From positions 186,001 to 250,000 of the forward strand of contig CASHSZ010000002.1 of NCBI GenBank assembly GCA_949358305.1: DNA of 64,000 nt, written 5' to 3'. Shown here piece after piece: positions 42,101-57,100 of this stretch. Made by a program: the position numbers and the translations under genes. This DNA is from Strigamia acuminata (taxonomy: Eukaryota; Arthropoda; Chilopoda; Geophilomorpha; Linotaeniidae). The notes under the pieces were generated by a model that was not told the DNA's origin, made no database searches, and worked only from the letters and a program-made list of their open reading frames with translations. Within the stretch, counting starts at the first letter, position 1. Each line of letters opens with the position of its first letter.

Positions 42101-45100
42101 ATGTTCAGAAATAGTGTTTAAACCTTAGTAGAAGCCTTCAATGCAAGTTTTAGCAACATCCAAGCAATGATTTGGGAGAATAGACTTTTGATCTCATCAC
42201 AGTTGACTTTGCACAAACACCACAAGACCAATGTTTCTGAATGTTCAGAAATAGTGTTTAAACTTTAGTAGAAGCCTTCAATGTAAGTTTTAGCAACATC
42301 CAAGCAATGATTTGGGAGAATAGACTTTTGATCTCATCACAGTTCACTTAGCACAAACACCACAAGACAAATTTCTCTGAAAGTTCAGAAATAGTGTTTA
42401 AACCTTAGTAGAAGCCTTCGATGTAAGTTTTAGCAACATCCAAGCAATGATTTGGGAGAATAGACTTTTGATCTTATCACAGTTGACTTAGCACAAACAC
42501 CACAAGCCCAATGTCTCTGAATGTTTAGAAATAGTGTTTAAACCTTAGTAGAAGACTTTAATGCAAGTTTTAGCAACATCCAAGCAATGATTTGGGAGAA
42601 TAAACTTTTGATCTCATCACAGTTGACTTTGCACAAACACCACAAGACCAATGTTTCTGAATGTTCAGAAATAGTGTTTAAACCTTAGTAGAAGCCTTCG
42701 ATGTAAGTTTTAGCAACATCCAAGCAATGATTTGGGAGAATAGACTTTTGATCTTATCACAGTTGACTTAGCACAAACACCACAAGCCCAATGTATCTAA
42801 ATGTTTAGAAATAGTGTTTAAACCTTAGTAGAAGACTTTAATGCAAGTTTTAGCAACATCCAAGCAATGATTTGGGAGAATAAACTTTTGATCTCATCAC
42901 AGTTGACTTTGCACAAACACCACAAGACCAATGTCTCTGAATGTTCAGAAATAGTGTTTAAACCTTAGTAGAAGCCTTCAATGCAAGTTTTAGCAACATC
43001 CAAGCAATGATTTGGGAGAATAGACTTTTGATCTCATCACAGTTGACTTTGCACAAACACCACAAGACCAATGTTTCTGAATGTTCAGAAATAGTGTTTA
43101 AACTTTAGTAGAAGCCTTCAATGTAAGTTTTAGCAACATCCAAGCAATGATTTGGGAGAATAGACTTTTGATCTCATCACAGTTCACTTAGCACAAACAC
43201 CACAAGACAAATTTCTCTGAAAGTTCAGAAATAGTGTTTAAACCTTAGTAGAAGCCTTCGATGTAAGTTTTAGCAACATCCAAGCAATGATTTGGGAGAA
43301 TAGACTTTTGATCTTATCACAGTTGACTTAGCACAAACACCACAAGCCCAATGTCTCTGAATGTTTAGAAATAGTGTTTAAACCTTAGTAGAAGACTTTA
43401 ATGCAAGTTTTAGCAACATCCAAGCAATGATTTGGGAGAATAAACTTTTGATCTCATCACAGTTGACTTTGCACAAACACCACAAGACCAATGTTTCTGA
43501 ATGTTCAGAAATAGTGTTTAAACCTTAGTAAAAGCCTTCAATGCAAGTTTTAGCAACATCCAAGCAATGATTTGGGAGAATAGACTTTTGATCTCATCAC
43601 AGTTGACTTTGCACAAACACCACAAGACCAATGTTTCTGAATGTTCAGAAATAGTGTTTAAACTTTAGTAGAAGCCTTCAATGTAAGTTTTAGCAACATC
43701 CAAGCAATGATTTGGGAGAATAGACTTTTGATCTCATCACAGTTCACTTAGCACAAACACCACAAGACAAATTTCTCTGAAAGTTCAGAAATAGTGTTTA
43801 AACCTTAGTAGAAGCCTTCGATGTAAGTTTTAGCAACATCCAAGCAATGATTTGGGAGAATAGACTTTTGATCTTATCACAGTTGACTTTGCACAAACAC
43901 CACAAGGATAATGTCTCTGAATGTTTAGAAATAGTGTTTAAATCTTAGTAGAAGCCTTCAATGCAAGTTTTAGCAACATCCAAGCAATGATTTGGGAGAA
44001 TAGACTTTTGATCTCATCACAGTTGACTTTGCACAAACACCACAAGACCAATGTTTCTGAATGTTCAGAAATAGTGTTTAAACCTTAGTAGAAGCCTTCA
44101 ATGCAAGTTTTAGCAACATCCAAGTAATAAATTTTGAAAAACAAATTTTTGAGCTTATTTTACATCGCAGTTGACTTAGCACAAACACCACAAGACCAAT
44201 GTCTCTAAATGTTCAGAAATAGTGTTTAAACCTTAGTAGAAGCCTTCAATGCAAGTTTTAGCAACATTCAAGCAATGATTTGGGAGAATAGACTTTTGAT
44301 CTCATCACAGTTGACTTTGCACAAACACCACAAGACCAATGTTTCTGAATGTTCAGAAATAGTGTTTAAACCTTAGTAAAAGCCTTCAATGCAAGTTTTA
44401 GCAACATCCAAGCAATGATTTGGGAGAATAGACTTTTGATCTCATCACAGTTGACTTTGCACAAACACCACAAGACCAATGTTTCTGAATGTTCAGAAAT
44501 AGTGTTTAAACTTTAGTAGAAGCCTTCAATGTAAGTTTTAGCAACATCCAAGCAATGATTTGGGAGAATAGACTTTTGATCTCATCACAGTTCACTTAGC
44601 ACAAACACCACAAGACAAATTTCTCTGAAAGTTCAGAAATAGTGTTTAAACCTTAGTAGAAGCCTTCGATGTAAGTTTTAGCAACATCCAAGCAATGATT
44701 TGGGAGAATAGACTTTTGATCTTATCACAGTTGACTTAGCACAAACACCACAAGCCCAATGTCTCTGAATGTTTAGAAATAGTGTTTAAACCTTAGTAGA
44801 AGACTTTAATGCAAGTTTTAGTAACATCCAAGCAATGATTTGGGAGAATAAACTTTTGATCTCATCACAGTTGACTTTGCACAAACACCACAAGACCAAT
44901 GTCTCTGAATGTTCAGAAATAGTGTTTAAACCTTAGTAGAAGCCTTCAATGCAAGTTTTAGCAACATCCAAGCAATGATTTGGGAGAATAGACTTTTGAT
45001 CTCATCACAGTTGACTTTGCACAAACACCACAAGACCAATGTTTCTGAATGTTCAGAAATAGTGTTTAAACTTTAGTAGAAGCCTTCAATGTAAGTTTTA

Positions 45101-48100
45101 GCAACATCCAAGCAATGATTTGGGAGAATAGACTTTTGATCTCATCACAGTTCACTTAGCACAAACACCACAAGACAAATTTCTCTGAAAGTTCAGAAAT
45201 AGTGTTTAAACCTTAGTAGAAGCCTTCGATGTAAGTTTTAGCAACATCCAAGCAATGATTTGGGAGAATAGACTTTTGATCTTATCACAGTTGACTTTGC
45301 ACAAACACCACAAGGATAATGTCTCTGAATGTTTAGAAATAGTGTTTAAATCTTAGTAGAAGCCTTCAATGCAAGTTTTAGCAACATCCAAGCAATGATT
45401 TGGGAGAATAGACTTTTGATCTCATCACAGTTGACTTTGCACAAACACCACAAGACCAATGTTTCTGAATGTTCAGAAATAGTGTTTAAACCTTAGTAGA
45501 AGCCTTCAATGCAAGTTTTAGCAACATCCAAGTAATAAATTTTGAAAAACAAATTTTTGAGCTTATTTTACATCGCAGTTGACTTAGCACAAACACCACA
45601 AGACCAATGTCTCTAAATGTTCAGAAATAGTGTTTAAACCTTAGTAGAAGCCTTCAATGCAAGTTTTAGCAACATTCAAGCAATGATTTGGGAGAATAGA
45701 CTTTTGATCTCATCACAGTTGACTTTGCACAAACACCACAAGACCAATGTTTCTGAATGTTCAGAAATAGTGTTTAAACCTTAGTAGAAGCCTTCGATGT
45801 AAGTTTTAGCAACATCCAAGCAATGATTTGGGAGAATAGACTTTTGATCTTATCACAGTTGACTTTGCACAAACACCACAAGGATAATGTCTCTGAATGT
45901 TTAGAAATAGTGTTTAAATCTTAGTAGAAGCCTTCAATGCAAGTTTTAGCAACATCCAAGCAATGATTTGGGAGAATAGACTTTTGATCTCATCACAGTT
46001 GACTTTGCACAAACACCACAAGACCAATGTTTCTGAATGTTCAGAAATAGTGTTTAAACCTTAGTAGAAGCCTTCAATGCAAGTTTTAGCAACATCCAAG
46101 TAATAAATTTTGAAAAACAAATTTTTGAGCTTATTTTACATCGCAGTTGACTTAGCACAAACACCACAAGACCAATGTCTCTAAATGTTCAGAAATAGTG
46201 TTTAAACCTTAGTAGAAGCCTTCAATGCAAGTTTTAGCAACATTCAAGCAATGATTTGGGAGAATAGACTTTTGATCTCATCACAGTTGACTTTGCACAA
46301 ACACCACAAGACCAATGTTTCTGAATGTTCAGAAATAGTGTTTAAACCTTAGTAAAAGCCTTCAATGCAAGTTTTAGCAACATCCAAGCAATGATTTGGG
46401 AGAATAGACTTTTGATCTCATCACAGTTGACTTTGCACAAACACCACAAGACCAATGTTTCTGAATGTTCAGAAATAGTGTTTAAACTTTAGTAGAAGCC
46501 TTCAATGTAAGTTTTAGCAACATCCAAGCAATGATTTGGGAGAATAGACTTTTGATCTCATCACAGTTCACTTAGCACAAACACCACAAGACAAATTTCT
46601 CTGAAAGTTCAGAAATAGTGTTTAAACCTTAGTAGAAGCCTTCGATGTAAGTTTTAGCAACATCCAAGCAATGATTTGGGAGAATAGACTTTTGATCTTA
46701 TCACAGTTGACTTAGCACAAACACTACAAGCCCAATGTCTCTGAATGTTTAGAAATAGTGTTTAAACCTTAGTAGAAGACTTTAATGCAAGTTTTAGCAA
46801 CATCCAAGCAATGATTTGGGAGAATAAACTTTTGATCTCATCACAGTTGACTTTGCACAAACACCACAAGACCAATGTCTCTGAATGTTCAGAAATAGTG
46901 TTTAAACCTTAGTAGAAGCCTTCAATGCAAGTTTTAGCAACATCCAAGCAATGATTTGGGAGAATAGACTTTTGATCTCATCACAGTTGACTTTGCACAA
47001 ACACCACAAGACCAATGTTTCTGAATGTTCAGAAATAGTGTTTAAACTTTAGTAGAAGCCTTCAATGTAAGTTTTAGCAACATCCAAGCAATGATTTGGG
47101 AGAATAGACTTTTGATCTCATCACAGTTCACTTAGCACAAACACCACAAGACAAATTTCTCTGAAAGTTCAGAAATAGTGTTTAAACCTTAGTAGAAGAC
47201 TTCAATGTAAGTTTTAGCAACATCCAAGCAATGATTTGGGAGAATAGACTTTTGATCTCATCACAGTTCACTTAGCACAAACACCACAAGACAAATTTCT
47301 CTGAAAGTTCAGAAATAGTGTTTAAACCTTAGTAGAAGCCTTCGATGTAAGTTTTAGCAACATCCAAGCAATGATTTGGGAGAATAGACTTTTGATCTTA
47401 TCACAGTTGACTTTGCACAAACACCACAAGGATAATGTCTCTGAATGTTTAGAAATAGTGTTTAAATCTTAGTAGAAGCCTTCAATGCAAGTTTTAGCAA
47501 CATCCAAGCAATGATTTGGGAGAATAGACTTTTGATCTCATCACAGTTGACTTTGCACAAACACCACAAGACCAATGTCTCTGAATGTTCAGAAATAGTG
47601 TTTAAACCTTAGTAGAAGCCTTCAATGCAAGTTTTAGCAACATCCAAGCAATGATTTGGGAGAATAGACTTTTGATCTCATCACAGTTGACTTTGCACAA
47701 ACACCACAAGACCAATGTTTCTGAATGTTCAGAAATAGTGTTTAAACTTTAGTAGAAGCCTTCAATGTAAGTTTTAGCAACATCCAAGCAATGATTTGGG
47801 AGAATAGACTTTTGATCTCATCACAGTTCACTTAGCACAAACACCACAAGACAAATTTCTCTGAAAGTTCAGAAATAGTGTTTAAACCTTAGTAGAAGCC
47901 TTCGATGTAAGTTTTAGCAACATCCAAGCAATGATTTGGGAGAATAGACTTTTGATCTTATCACAGTTGACTTAGCACAAACACCACAAGCCCAATGTCT
48001 CTGAATGTTTAGAAATAGTGTTTAAACCTTAGTAGAAGACTTTAATGCAAGTTTTAGCAACATCCAAGCAATGATTTGGGAGAATAAACTTTTGATCTCA

Positions 48101-51100
48101 TCACAGTTGACTTTGCACAAACACCACAAGACCAATGTTTCTGAATGTTCAGAAATAGTGTTTAAACCTTAGTAAAAGCCTTCAATGCAAGTTTTAGCAA
48201 CATCCAAGCAATGATTTGGGAGAATAGACTTTTGATCTCATCACAGTTGACTTTGCACAAACACCACAAGACCAATGTTTCTGAATGTTCAGAAATAGTG
48301 TTTAAACTTTAGTAGAAGCCTTCAATGTAAGTTTTAGCAACATCCAAGCAATGATTTGGGAGAATAGACTTTTGATCTCATCACAGTTCACTTAGCACAA
48401 ACACCACAAGACAAATTTCTCTGAAAGTTCAGAAATAGTGTTTAAACCTTAGTAGAAGCCTTCGATGTAAGTTTTAGCAACATCCAAGCAATGATTTGGG
48501 AGAATAGACTTTTGATCTTATCACAGTTGACTTTGCACAAACACCACAAGGATAATGTCTCTGAATGTTTAGAAATAGTGTTTAAATCTTAGTAGAAGCC
48601 TTCAATGCAAGTTTTAGCAACATCCAAGCAATGATTTGGGAGAATAGACTTTTGATCTCATCACAGTTGACTTTGCACAAACACCACAAGACCAATGTTT
48701 CTGAATGTTCAGAAATAGTGTTTAAACCTTAGTAGAAGCCTTCAATGCAAGTTTTAGCAACATCCAAGTAATAAATTTTGAAAAACAAATTTTTGAGCTT
48801 ATTTTACATCGCAGTTGACTTAGCACAAACACCACAAGACCAATGTCTCTAAATGTTCAGAAATAGTGTTTAAACCTTAGTAGAAGCCTTCAATGCAAGT
48901 TTTAGCAACATTCAAGCAATGATTTGGGAGAATAGACTTTTGATCTCATCACAGTTGACTTTGCACAAACACCACAAGACCAATGTTTCTGAATGTTCAG
49001 AAATAGTGTTTAAACCTTAGTAAAAGCCTTCAATGCAAGTTTTAGCAACATCCAAGCAATGATTTGGGAGAATAGACTTTTGATCTCATCACAGTTGACT
49101 TTGCACAAACACCACAAGACCAATGTTTCTGAATGTTCAGAAATAGTGTTTAAACTTTAGTAGAAGCCTTCAATGTAAGTTTTAGCAACATCCAAGCAAT
49201 GATTTGGGAGAATAGACTTTTGATCTCATCACAGTTCACTTAGCACAAACACCACAAGACAAATTTCTCTGAAAGTTCAGAAATAGTGTTTAAACCTTAG
49301 TAGAAGCCTTCGATGTAAGTTTTAGCAACATCCAAGCAATGATTTGGGAGAATAGACTTTTGATCTTATCACAGTTGACTTAGCACAAACACCACAAGCC
49401 CAATGTCTCTGAATGTTTAGAAATAGTGTTTAAACCTTAGTAGAAGACTTTAATGCAAGTTTTAGTAACATCCAAGCAATGATTTGGGAGAATAAACTTT
49501 TGATCTCATCACAGTTGACTTTGCACAAACACCACAAGACCAATGTCTCTGAATGTTCAGAAATAGTGTTTAAACCTTAGTAGAAGCCTTCAATGCAAGT
49601 TTTAGCAACATCCAAGCAATGATTTGGGAGAATAGACTTTTGATCTCATCACAGTTGACTTTGCACAAACACCACAAGACCAATGTTTCTGAATGTTCAG
49701 AAATAGTGTTTAAACTTTAGTAGAAGCCTTCAATGTAAGTTTTAGCAACATCCAAGCAATGATTTGGGAGAATAGACTTTTGATCTCATCACAGTTCACT
49801 TAGCACAAACACCACAAGACAAATTTCTCTGAAAGTTCAGAAATAGTGTTTAAACCTTAGTAGAAGCCTTCGATGTAAGTTTTAGCAACATCCAAGCAAT
49901 GATTTGGGAGAATAGACTTTTGATCTTATCACAGTTGACTTTGCACAAACACCACAAGGATAATGTCTCTGAATGTTTAGAAATAGTGTTTAAATCTTAG
50001 TAGAAGCCTTCAATGCAAGTTTTAGCAACATCCAAGCAATGATTTGGGAGAATAGACTTTTGATCTCATCACAGTTGACTTTGCACAAACACCACAAGAC
50101 CAATGTTTCTGAATGTTCAGAAATAGTGTTTAAACCTTAGTAGAAGCCTTCAATGCAAGTTTTAGCAACATCCAAGTAATAAATTTTGAAAAACAAATTT
50201 TTGAGCTTATTTTACATCGCAGTTGACTTAGCACAAACACCACAAGACCAATGTCTCTAAATGTTCAGAAATAGTGTTTAAACCTTAGTAGAAGCCTTCA
50301 ATGCAAGTTTTAGCAACATTCAAGCAATGATTTGGGAGAATAGACTTTTGATCTCATCACAGTTGACTTTGCACAAACACCACAAGACCAATGTTTCTGA
50401 ATGTTCAGAAATAGTGTTTAAACCTTAGTAGAAGCCTTCGATGTAAGTTTTAGCAACATCCAAGCAATGATTTGGGAGAATAGACTTTTGATCTTATCAC
50501 AGTTGACTTTGCACAAACACCACAAGGATAATGTCTCTGAATGTTTAGAAATAGTGTTTAAATCTTAGTAGAAGCCTTCAATGCAAGTTTTAGCAACATC
50601 CAAGCAATGATTTGGGAGAATAGACTTTTGATCTCATCACAGTTGACTTTGCACAAACACCACAAGACCAATGTTTCTGAATGTTCAGAAATAGTGTTTA
50701 AACCTTAGTAGAAGCCTTCAATGCAAGTTTTAGCAACATCCAAGTAATAAATTTTGAAAAACAAATTTTTGAGCTTATTTTACATCGCAGTTGACTTAGC
50801 ACAAACACCACAAGACCAATGTCTCTAAATGTTCAGAAATAGTGTTTAAACCTTAGTAGAAGCCTTCAATGCAAGTTTTAGCAACATTCAAGCAATGATT
50901 TGGGAGAATAGACTTTTGATCTCATCACAGTTGACTTTGCACAAACACCACAAGACCAATGTTTCTGAATGTTCAGAAATAGTGTTTAAACCTTAGTAAA
51001 AGCCTTCAATGCAAGTTTTAGCAACATCCAAGCAATGATTTGGGAGAATAGACTTTTGATCTCATCACAGTTGACTTTGCACAAACACCACAAGACCAAT

Positions 51101-54100
51101 GTTTCTGAATGTTCAGAAATAGTGTTTAAACTTTAGTAGAAGCCTTCAATGTAAGTTTTAGCAACATCCAAGCAATGATTTGGGAGAATAGACTTTTGAT
51201 CTCATCACAGTTCACTTAGCACAAACACCACAAGACAAATTTCTCTGAAAGTTCAGAAATAGTGTTTAAACCTTAGTAGAAGCCTTCGATGTAAGTTTTA
51301 GCAACATCCAAGCAATGATTTGGGAGAATAGACTTTTGATCTTATCACAGTTGACTTAGCACAAACACTACAAGCCCAATGTCTCTGAATGTTTAGAAAT
51401 AGTGTTTAAACCTTAGTAGAAGACTTTAATGCAAGTTTTAGCAACATCCAAGCAATGATTTGGGAGAATAAACTTTTGATCTCATCACAGTTGACTTTGC
51501 ACAAACACCACAAGACCAATGTCTCTGAATGTTCAGAAATAGTGTTTAAACCTTAGTAGAAGCCTTCAATGCAAGTTTTAGCAACATCCAAGCAATGATT
51601 TGGGAGAATAGACTTTTGATCTCATCACAGTTGACTTTGCACAAACACCACAAGACCAATGTTTCTGAATGTTCAGAAATAGTGTTTAAACTTTAGTAGA
51701 AGCCTTCAATGTAAGTTTTAGCAACATCCAAGCAATGATTTGGGAGAATAGACTTTTGATCTCATCACAGTTCACTTAGCACAAACACCACAAGACAAAT
51801 TTCTCTGAAAGTTCAGAAATAGTGTTTAAACCTTAGTAGAAGACTTCAATGTAAGTTTTAGCAACATCCAAGCAATGATTTGGGAGAATAGACTTTTGAT
51901 CTCATCACAGTTCACTTAGCACAAACACCACAAGACAAATTTCTCTGAAAGTTCAGAAATAGTGTTTAAACCTTAGTAGAAGCCTTCGATGTAAGTTTTA
52001 GCAACATCCAAGCAATGATTTGGGAGAATAGACTTTTGATCTTATCACAGTTGACTTTGCACAAACACCACAAGGATAATGTCTCTGAATGTTTAGAAAT
52101 AGTGTTTAAATCTTAGTAGAAGCCTTCAATGCAAGTTTTAGCAACATCCAAGCAATGATTTGGGAGAATAGACTTTTGATCTCATCACAGTTGACTTTGC
52201 ACAAACACCACAAGACCAATGTTTCTGAATGTTCAGAAATAGTGTTTAAACCTTAGTAGAAGCCTTCAATGCAAGTTTTAGCAACATCCAAGTAATAAAT
52301 TTTGAAAAACAAATTTTTGAGCTTATTTTACATCGCAGTTGACTTAGCACAAACACCACAAGACCAATGTCTCTAAATGTTCAGAAATAGTGTTTAAACC
52401 TTAGTAGAAGCCTTCAATGCAAGTTTTAGCAACATCCAAGCAATGATTTGGGAGAATAGACTTTTGATCTCATCACAGTTGACTTTGCACAAACACCACA
52501 AGACCAATGTTTCTGAATGTTCAGAAATAGTGTTTAAACCTTAGTAGAAGCCTTCAATGCAAGTTTTAGCAACATCCAAGCAATGATTTGGGAGAATAGA
52601 CTTTTGATCTCATCACAGTTGACTTTGCACAAACACCACAAGACCAATGTTTCTGAATGTTCAGAAATAGTGTTTAAACTTTAGTAGAAGCCTTCAATGT
52701 AAGTTTTAGCAACATCCAAGCAATGATTTGGGAGAATAGACTTTTGATCTCATCACAGTTCACTTAGCACAAACACCACAAGACAAATTTCTCTGAAAGT
52801 TCAGAAATAGTGTTTAAACCTTAGTAGAAGCCTTCGATGTAAGTTTTAGCAACATCCAAGCAATGATTTGGGAGAATAGACTTTTGATCTTATCACAGTT
52901 GACTTAGCACAAACACCACAAGCCCAATGTCTCTGAATGTTTAGAAATAGTGTTTAAACCTTAGTAGAAGACTTTAATGCAAGTTTTAGCAACATCCAAG
53001 CAATGATTTGGGAGAATAAACTTTTGATCTCATCACAGTTGACTTTGCACAAACACCACAAGACCAATGTTTCTGAATGTTCAGAAATAGTGTTTAAACC
53101 TTAGTAAAAGCCTTCAATGCAAGTTTTAGCAACATCCAAGCAATGATTTGGGAGAATAGACTTTTGATCTCATCACAGTTGACTTTGCACAAACACCACA
53201 AGACCAATGTTTCTGAATGTTCAGAAATAGTGTTTAAACTTTAGTAGAAGCCTTCAATGTAAGTTTTAGCAACATCCAAGCAATGATTTGGGAGAATAGA
53301 CTTTTGATCTCATCACAGTTCACTTAGCACAAACACCACAAGACAAATTTCTCTGAAAGTTCAGAAATAGTGTTTAAACCTTAGTAGAAGCCTTCGATGT
53401 AAGTTTTAGTAACATCCAAGCAATGATTTGGGAGAATAGACTTTTGATCTTATCACAGTTGACTTTGCACAAACACCACAAGGATAATGTCTCTGAATGT
53501 TTAGAAATAGTGTTTAAATCTTAGTAGAAGCCTTCAATGCAAGTTTTAGCAACATCCAAGCAATGATTTGGGAGAATAGACTTTTGATCTCATCACAGTT
53601 GACTTTGCACAAACACCACAAGACCAATGTTTCTGAATGTTCAGAAATAGTGTTTAAACCTTAGTAGAAGCCTTCAATGCAAGTTTTAGCAACATCCAAG
53701 TAATAAATTTTGAAAAACAAATTTTTGAGCTTATTTTACATCGCAGTTGACTTAGCACAAACACCACAAGACCAATGTCTCTAAATGTTCAGAAATAGTG
53801 TTTAAACCTTAGTAGAAGCCTTCAATGCAAGTTTTAGCAACATTCAAGCAATGATTTGGGAGAATAGACTTTTGATCTCATCACAGTTGACTTAGCACAA
53901 ACACCACAAGACCAATGTCTCTAAATGTTCAGAAATAGTGTTTAAACCTTAGTAGAAGCCTTCAATGCAAGTTTTAGCAACATTCAAGCAATGATTTGGG
54001 AGAATAGACTTTTGATCTCATCACAGTTGACTTTGCACAAACACCACAAGACCAATGTTTCTGAATGTTCAGAAATAGTGTTTAAACCTTAGTAAAAGCC

Positions 54101-57100
54101 TTCAATGCAAGTTTTAGCAACATCCAAGCAATGATTTGGGAGAATAGACTTTTGATCTCATCACAGTTGACTTTGCACAAACACCACAAGACCAATGTTT
54201 CTGAATGTTCAGAAATAGTGTTTAAACTTTAGTAGAAGCCTTCAATGTAAGTTTTAGCAACATCCAAGCAATGATTTGGGAGAATAGACTTTTGATCTCA
54301 TCACAGTTCACTTAGCACAAACACCACAAGACAAATTTCTCTGAAAGTTCAGAAATAGTGTTTAAACCTTAGTAGAAGCCTTCGATGTAAGTTTTAGCAA
54401 CATCCAAGCAATGATTTGGGAGAATAGACTTTTGATCTTATCACAGTTGACTTAGCACAAACACCACAAGCCCAATGTCTCTGAATGTTTAGAAATAGTG
54501 TTTAAACCTTAGTAGAAGACTTTAATGCAAGTTTTAGCAACATCCAAGCAATGATTTGGGAGAATAAACTTTTGATCTCATCACAGTTGACTTTGCACAA
54601 ACACCACAAGACCAATGTCTCTGAATGTTCAGAAATAGTGTTTAAACCTTAGTAGAAGCCTTCAATGCAAGTTTTAGCAACATCCAAGCAATGATTTGGG
54701 AGAATAGACTTTTGATCTCATCACAGTTGACTTTGCACAAACACCACAAGACCAATGTTTCTGAATGTTCAGAAATAGTGTTTAAACTTTAGTAGAAGCC
54801 TTCAATGTAAGTTTTAGCAACATCCAAGCAATGATTTGGGAGAATAGACTTTTGATCTCATCACAGTTCACTTAGCACAAACACCACAAGACAAATTTCT
54901 CTGAAAGTTCAGAAATAGTGTTTAAACCTTAGTAGAAGACTTTAATGCAAGTTTTAGCAACATCCAAGCAATGATTTGGGAGAATAAACTTTTGATCTCA
55001 TCACAGTTGACTTTGCACAAACACCACAAGCCCAATGTCTCTGAATGTTTAGAAATAGTGTTTAAATCTTAGTAGAAGCCTTCAATGCAAGTTTTAGCAA
55101 CATCCAAGCAATGATTTGGGAGAATAAACTTTTGATCTCATCACAGTTGACTTTGCACAAACACCACAAGACCAATGTTTCTGAATGTTCAGAAATAGTG
55201 TTTAAACCTTAGTAGAAGCCTTTAATGCAAGTTTTAGCAACATCCAAGCAATGATTTGGGAGAATAAACTTTTGATCTCATCACAGTTGACTTTGCACAA
55301 ACACCACAAGACCAATGTCTCCGAATGTTCAGAAATAGTGTTTAAACCTTAGTAGAAGCCTTCAATGCAAGTTTTAGCAACATCCAAGCAATGATTTGGG
55401 AGAATAGACTTTTGATCTCATCACAGTTGACTTTGCACAAACACCACAAGACCAATGTTTCTGAATGTTCAGAAATAGTGTTTAAACTTTAGTAGAAGCC
55501 TTCAATGTAAGTTTTAGCAACATCCAAGCAATGATTTGGGAGAATAGACTTTTGATCTCATCACAGTTCACTTAGCACAAACACCACAAGACAAATTTCT
55601 CTGAAAGTTCAGAAATAGTGTTTAAACCTTAGTAGAAGCCTTCAATGCAAGTTTTAGCAACATCCAAGCAATGATTTGGGAGAATAGACTTTTGATCTCA
55701 TCACAGTTGACTTTGCACAAACACCACAAGACCAATGTTTCTGAATGTTCAGAAATAGTGTTTAAACCTTAGTAGAAGCCTTCAATGCAAGTTTTAGCAA
55801 CATCCAAGTAATAAATTTTGAAAAACAAATTTTTGAGCTTATTTTACATCGCAGTTGACTTAGCACAAACACCACAAGACCAATGTCTCTAAATGTTCAG
55901 AAATAGTGTTTAAACCTTAGTAGAAGCCTTCAATGCAAGTTTTAGCAACATCCAAGCAATGATTTGGGAGAATAGACTTTTGATCTCATCACAGTTGACT
56001 TTGCACAAACACCACAAGACCAATGTTTCTGAATGTTCAGAAATAGTGTTTAAACCTTAGTAGAAGCCTTCAATGCAAGTTTTAGCAACATCCAAGCAAT
56101 GATTTGGGAGAATAGACTTTTGATCTCATCACAGTTGACTTTGCACAAACACCACAAGACCAATGTTTCTGAATGTTCAGAAATAGTGTTTAAACTTTAG
56201 TAGAAGCCTTCAATGTAAGTTTTAGCAACATCCAAGCAATGATTTGGGAGAATAGACTTTTGATCTCATCACAGTTCACTTAGCACAAACACCACAAGAC
56301 AAATTTCTCTGAAAGTTCAGAAATAGTGTTTAAACCTTAGTAGAAGCCTTCGATGTAAGTTTTAGCAACATCCAAGCAATGATTTGGGAGAATAGACTTT
56401 TGATCTTATCACAGTTGACTTAGCACAAACACCACAAGCCCAATGTCTCTGAATGTTTAGAAATAGTGTTTAAACCTTAGTAGAAGACTTTAATGCAAGT
56501 TTTAGCAACATCCAAGCAATGATTTGGGAGAATAAACTTTTGATCTCATCACAGTTGACTTTGCACAAACACCACAAGACCAATGTTTCTGAATGTTCAG
56601 AAATAGTGTTTAAACCTTAGTAAAAGCCTTCAATGCAAGTTTTAGCAACATCCAAGCAATGATTTGGGAGAATAGACTTTTGATCTCATCACAGTTGACT
56701 TTGCACAAACACCACAAGACCAATGTTTCTGAATGTTCAGAAATAGTGTTTAAACTTTAGTAGAAGCCTTCAATGTAAGTTTTAGCAACATCCAAGCAAT
56801 GATTTGGGAGAATAGACTTTTGATCTCATCACAGTTCACTTAGCACAAACACCACAAGACAAATTTCTCTGAAAGTTCAGAAATAGTGTTTAAACCTTAG
56901 TAGAAGACTTTAATGCAAGTTTTAGCAACATCCAAGCAATGATTTGGGAGAATAAACTTTTGATCTCATCACAGTTGACTTTGCACAAACACCACAAGCC
57001 CAATGTCTCTGAATGTTTAGAAATAGTGTTTAAATCTTAGTAGAAGCCTTCAATGCAAGTTTTAGCAACATCCAAGCAATGATTTGGGAGAATAAACTTT

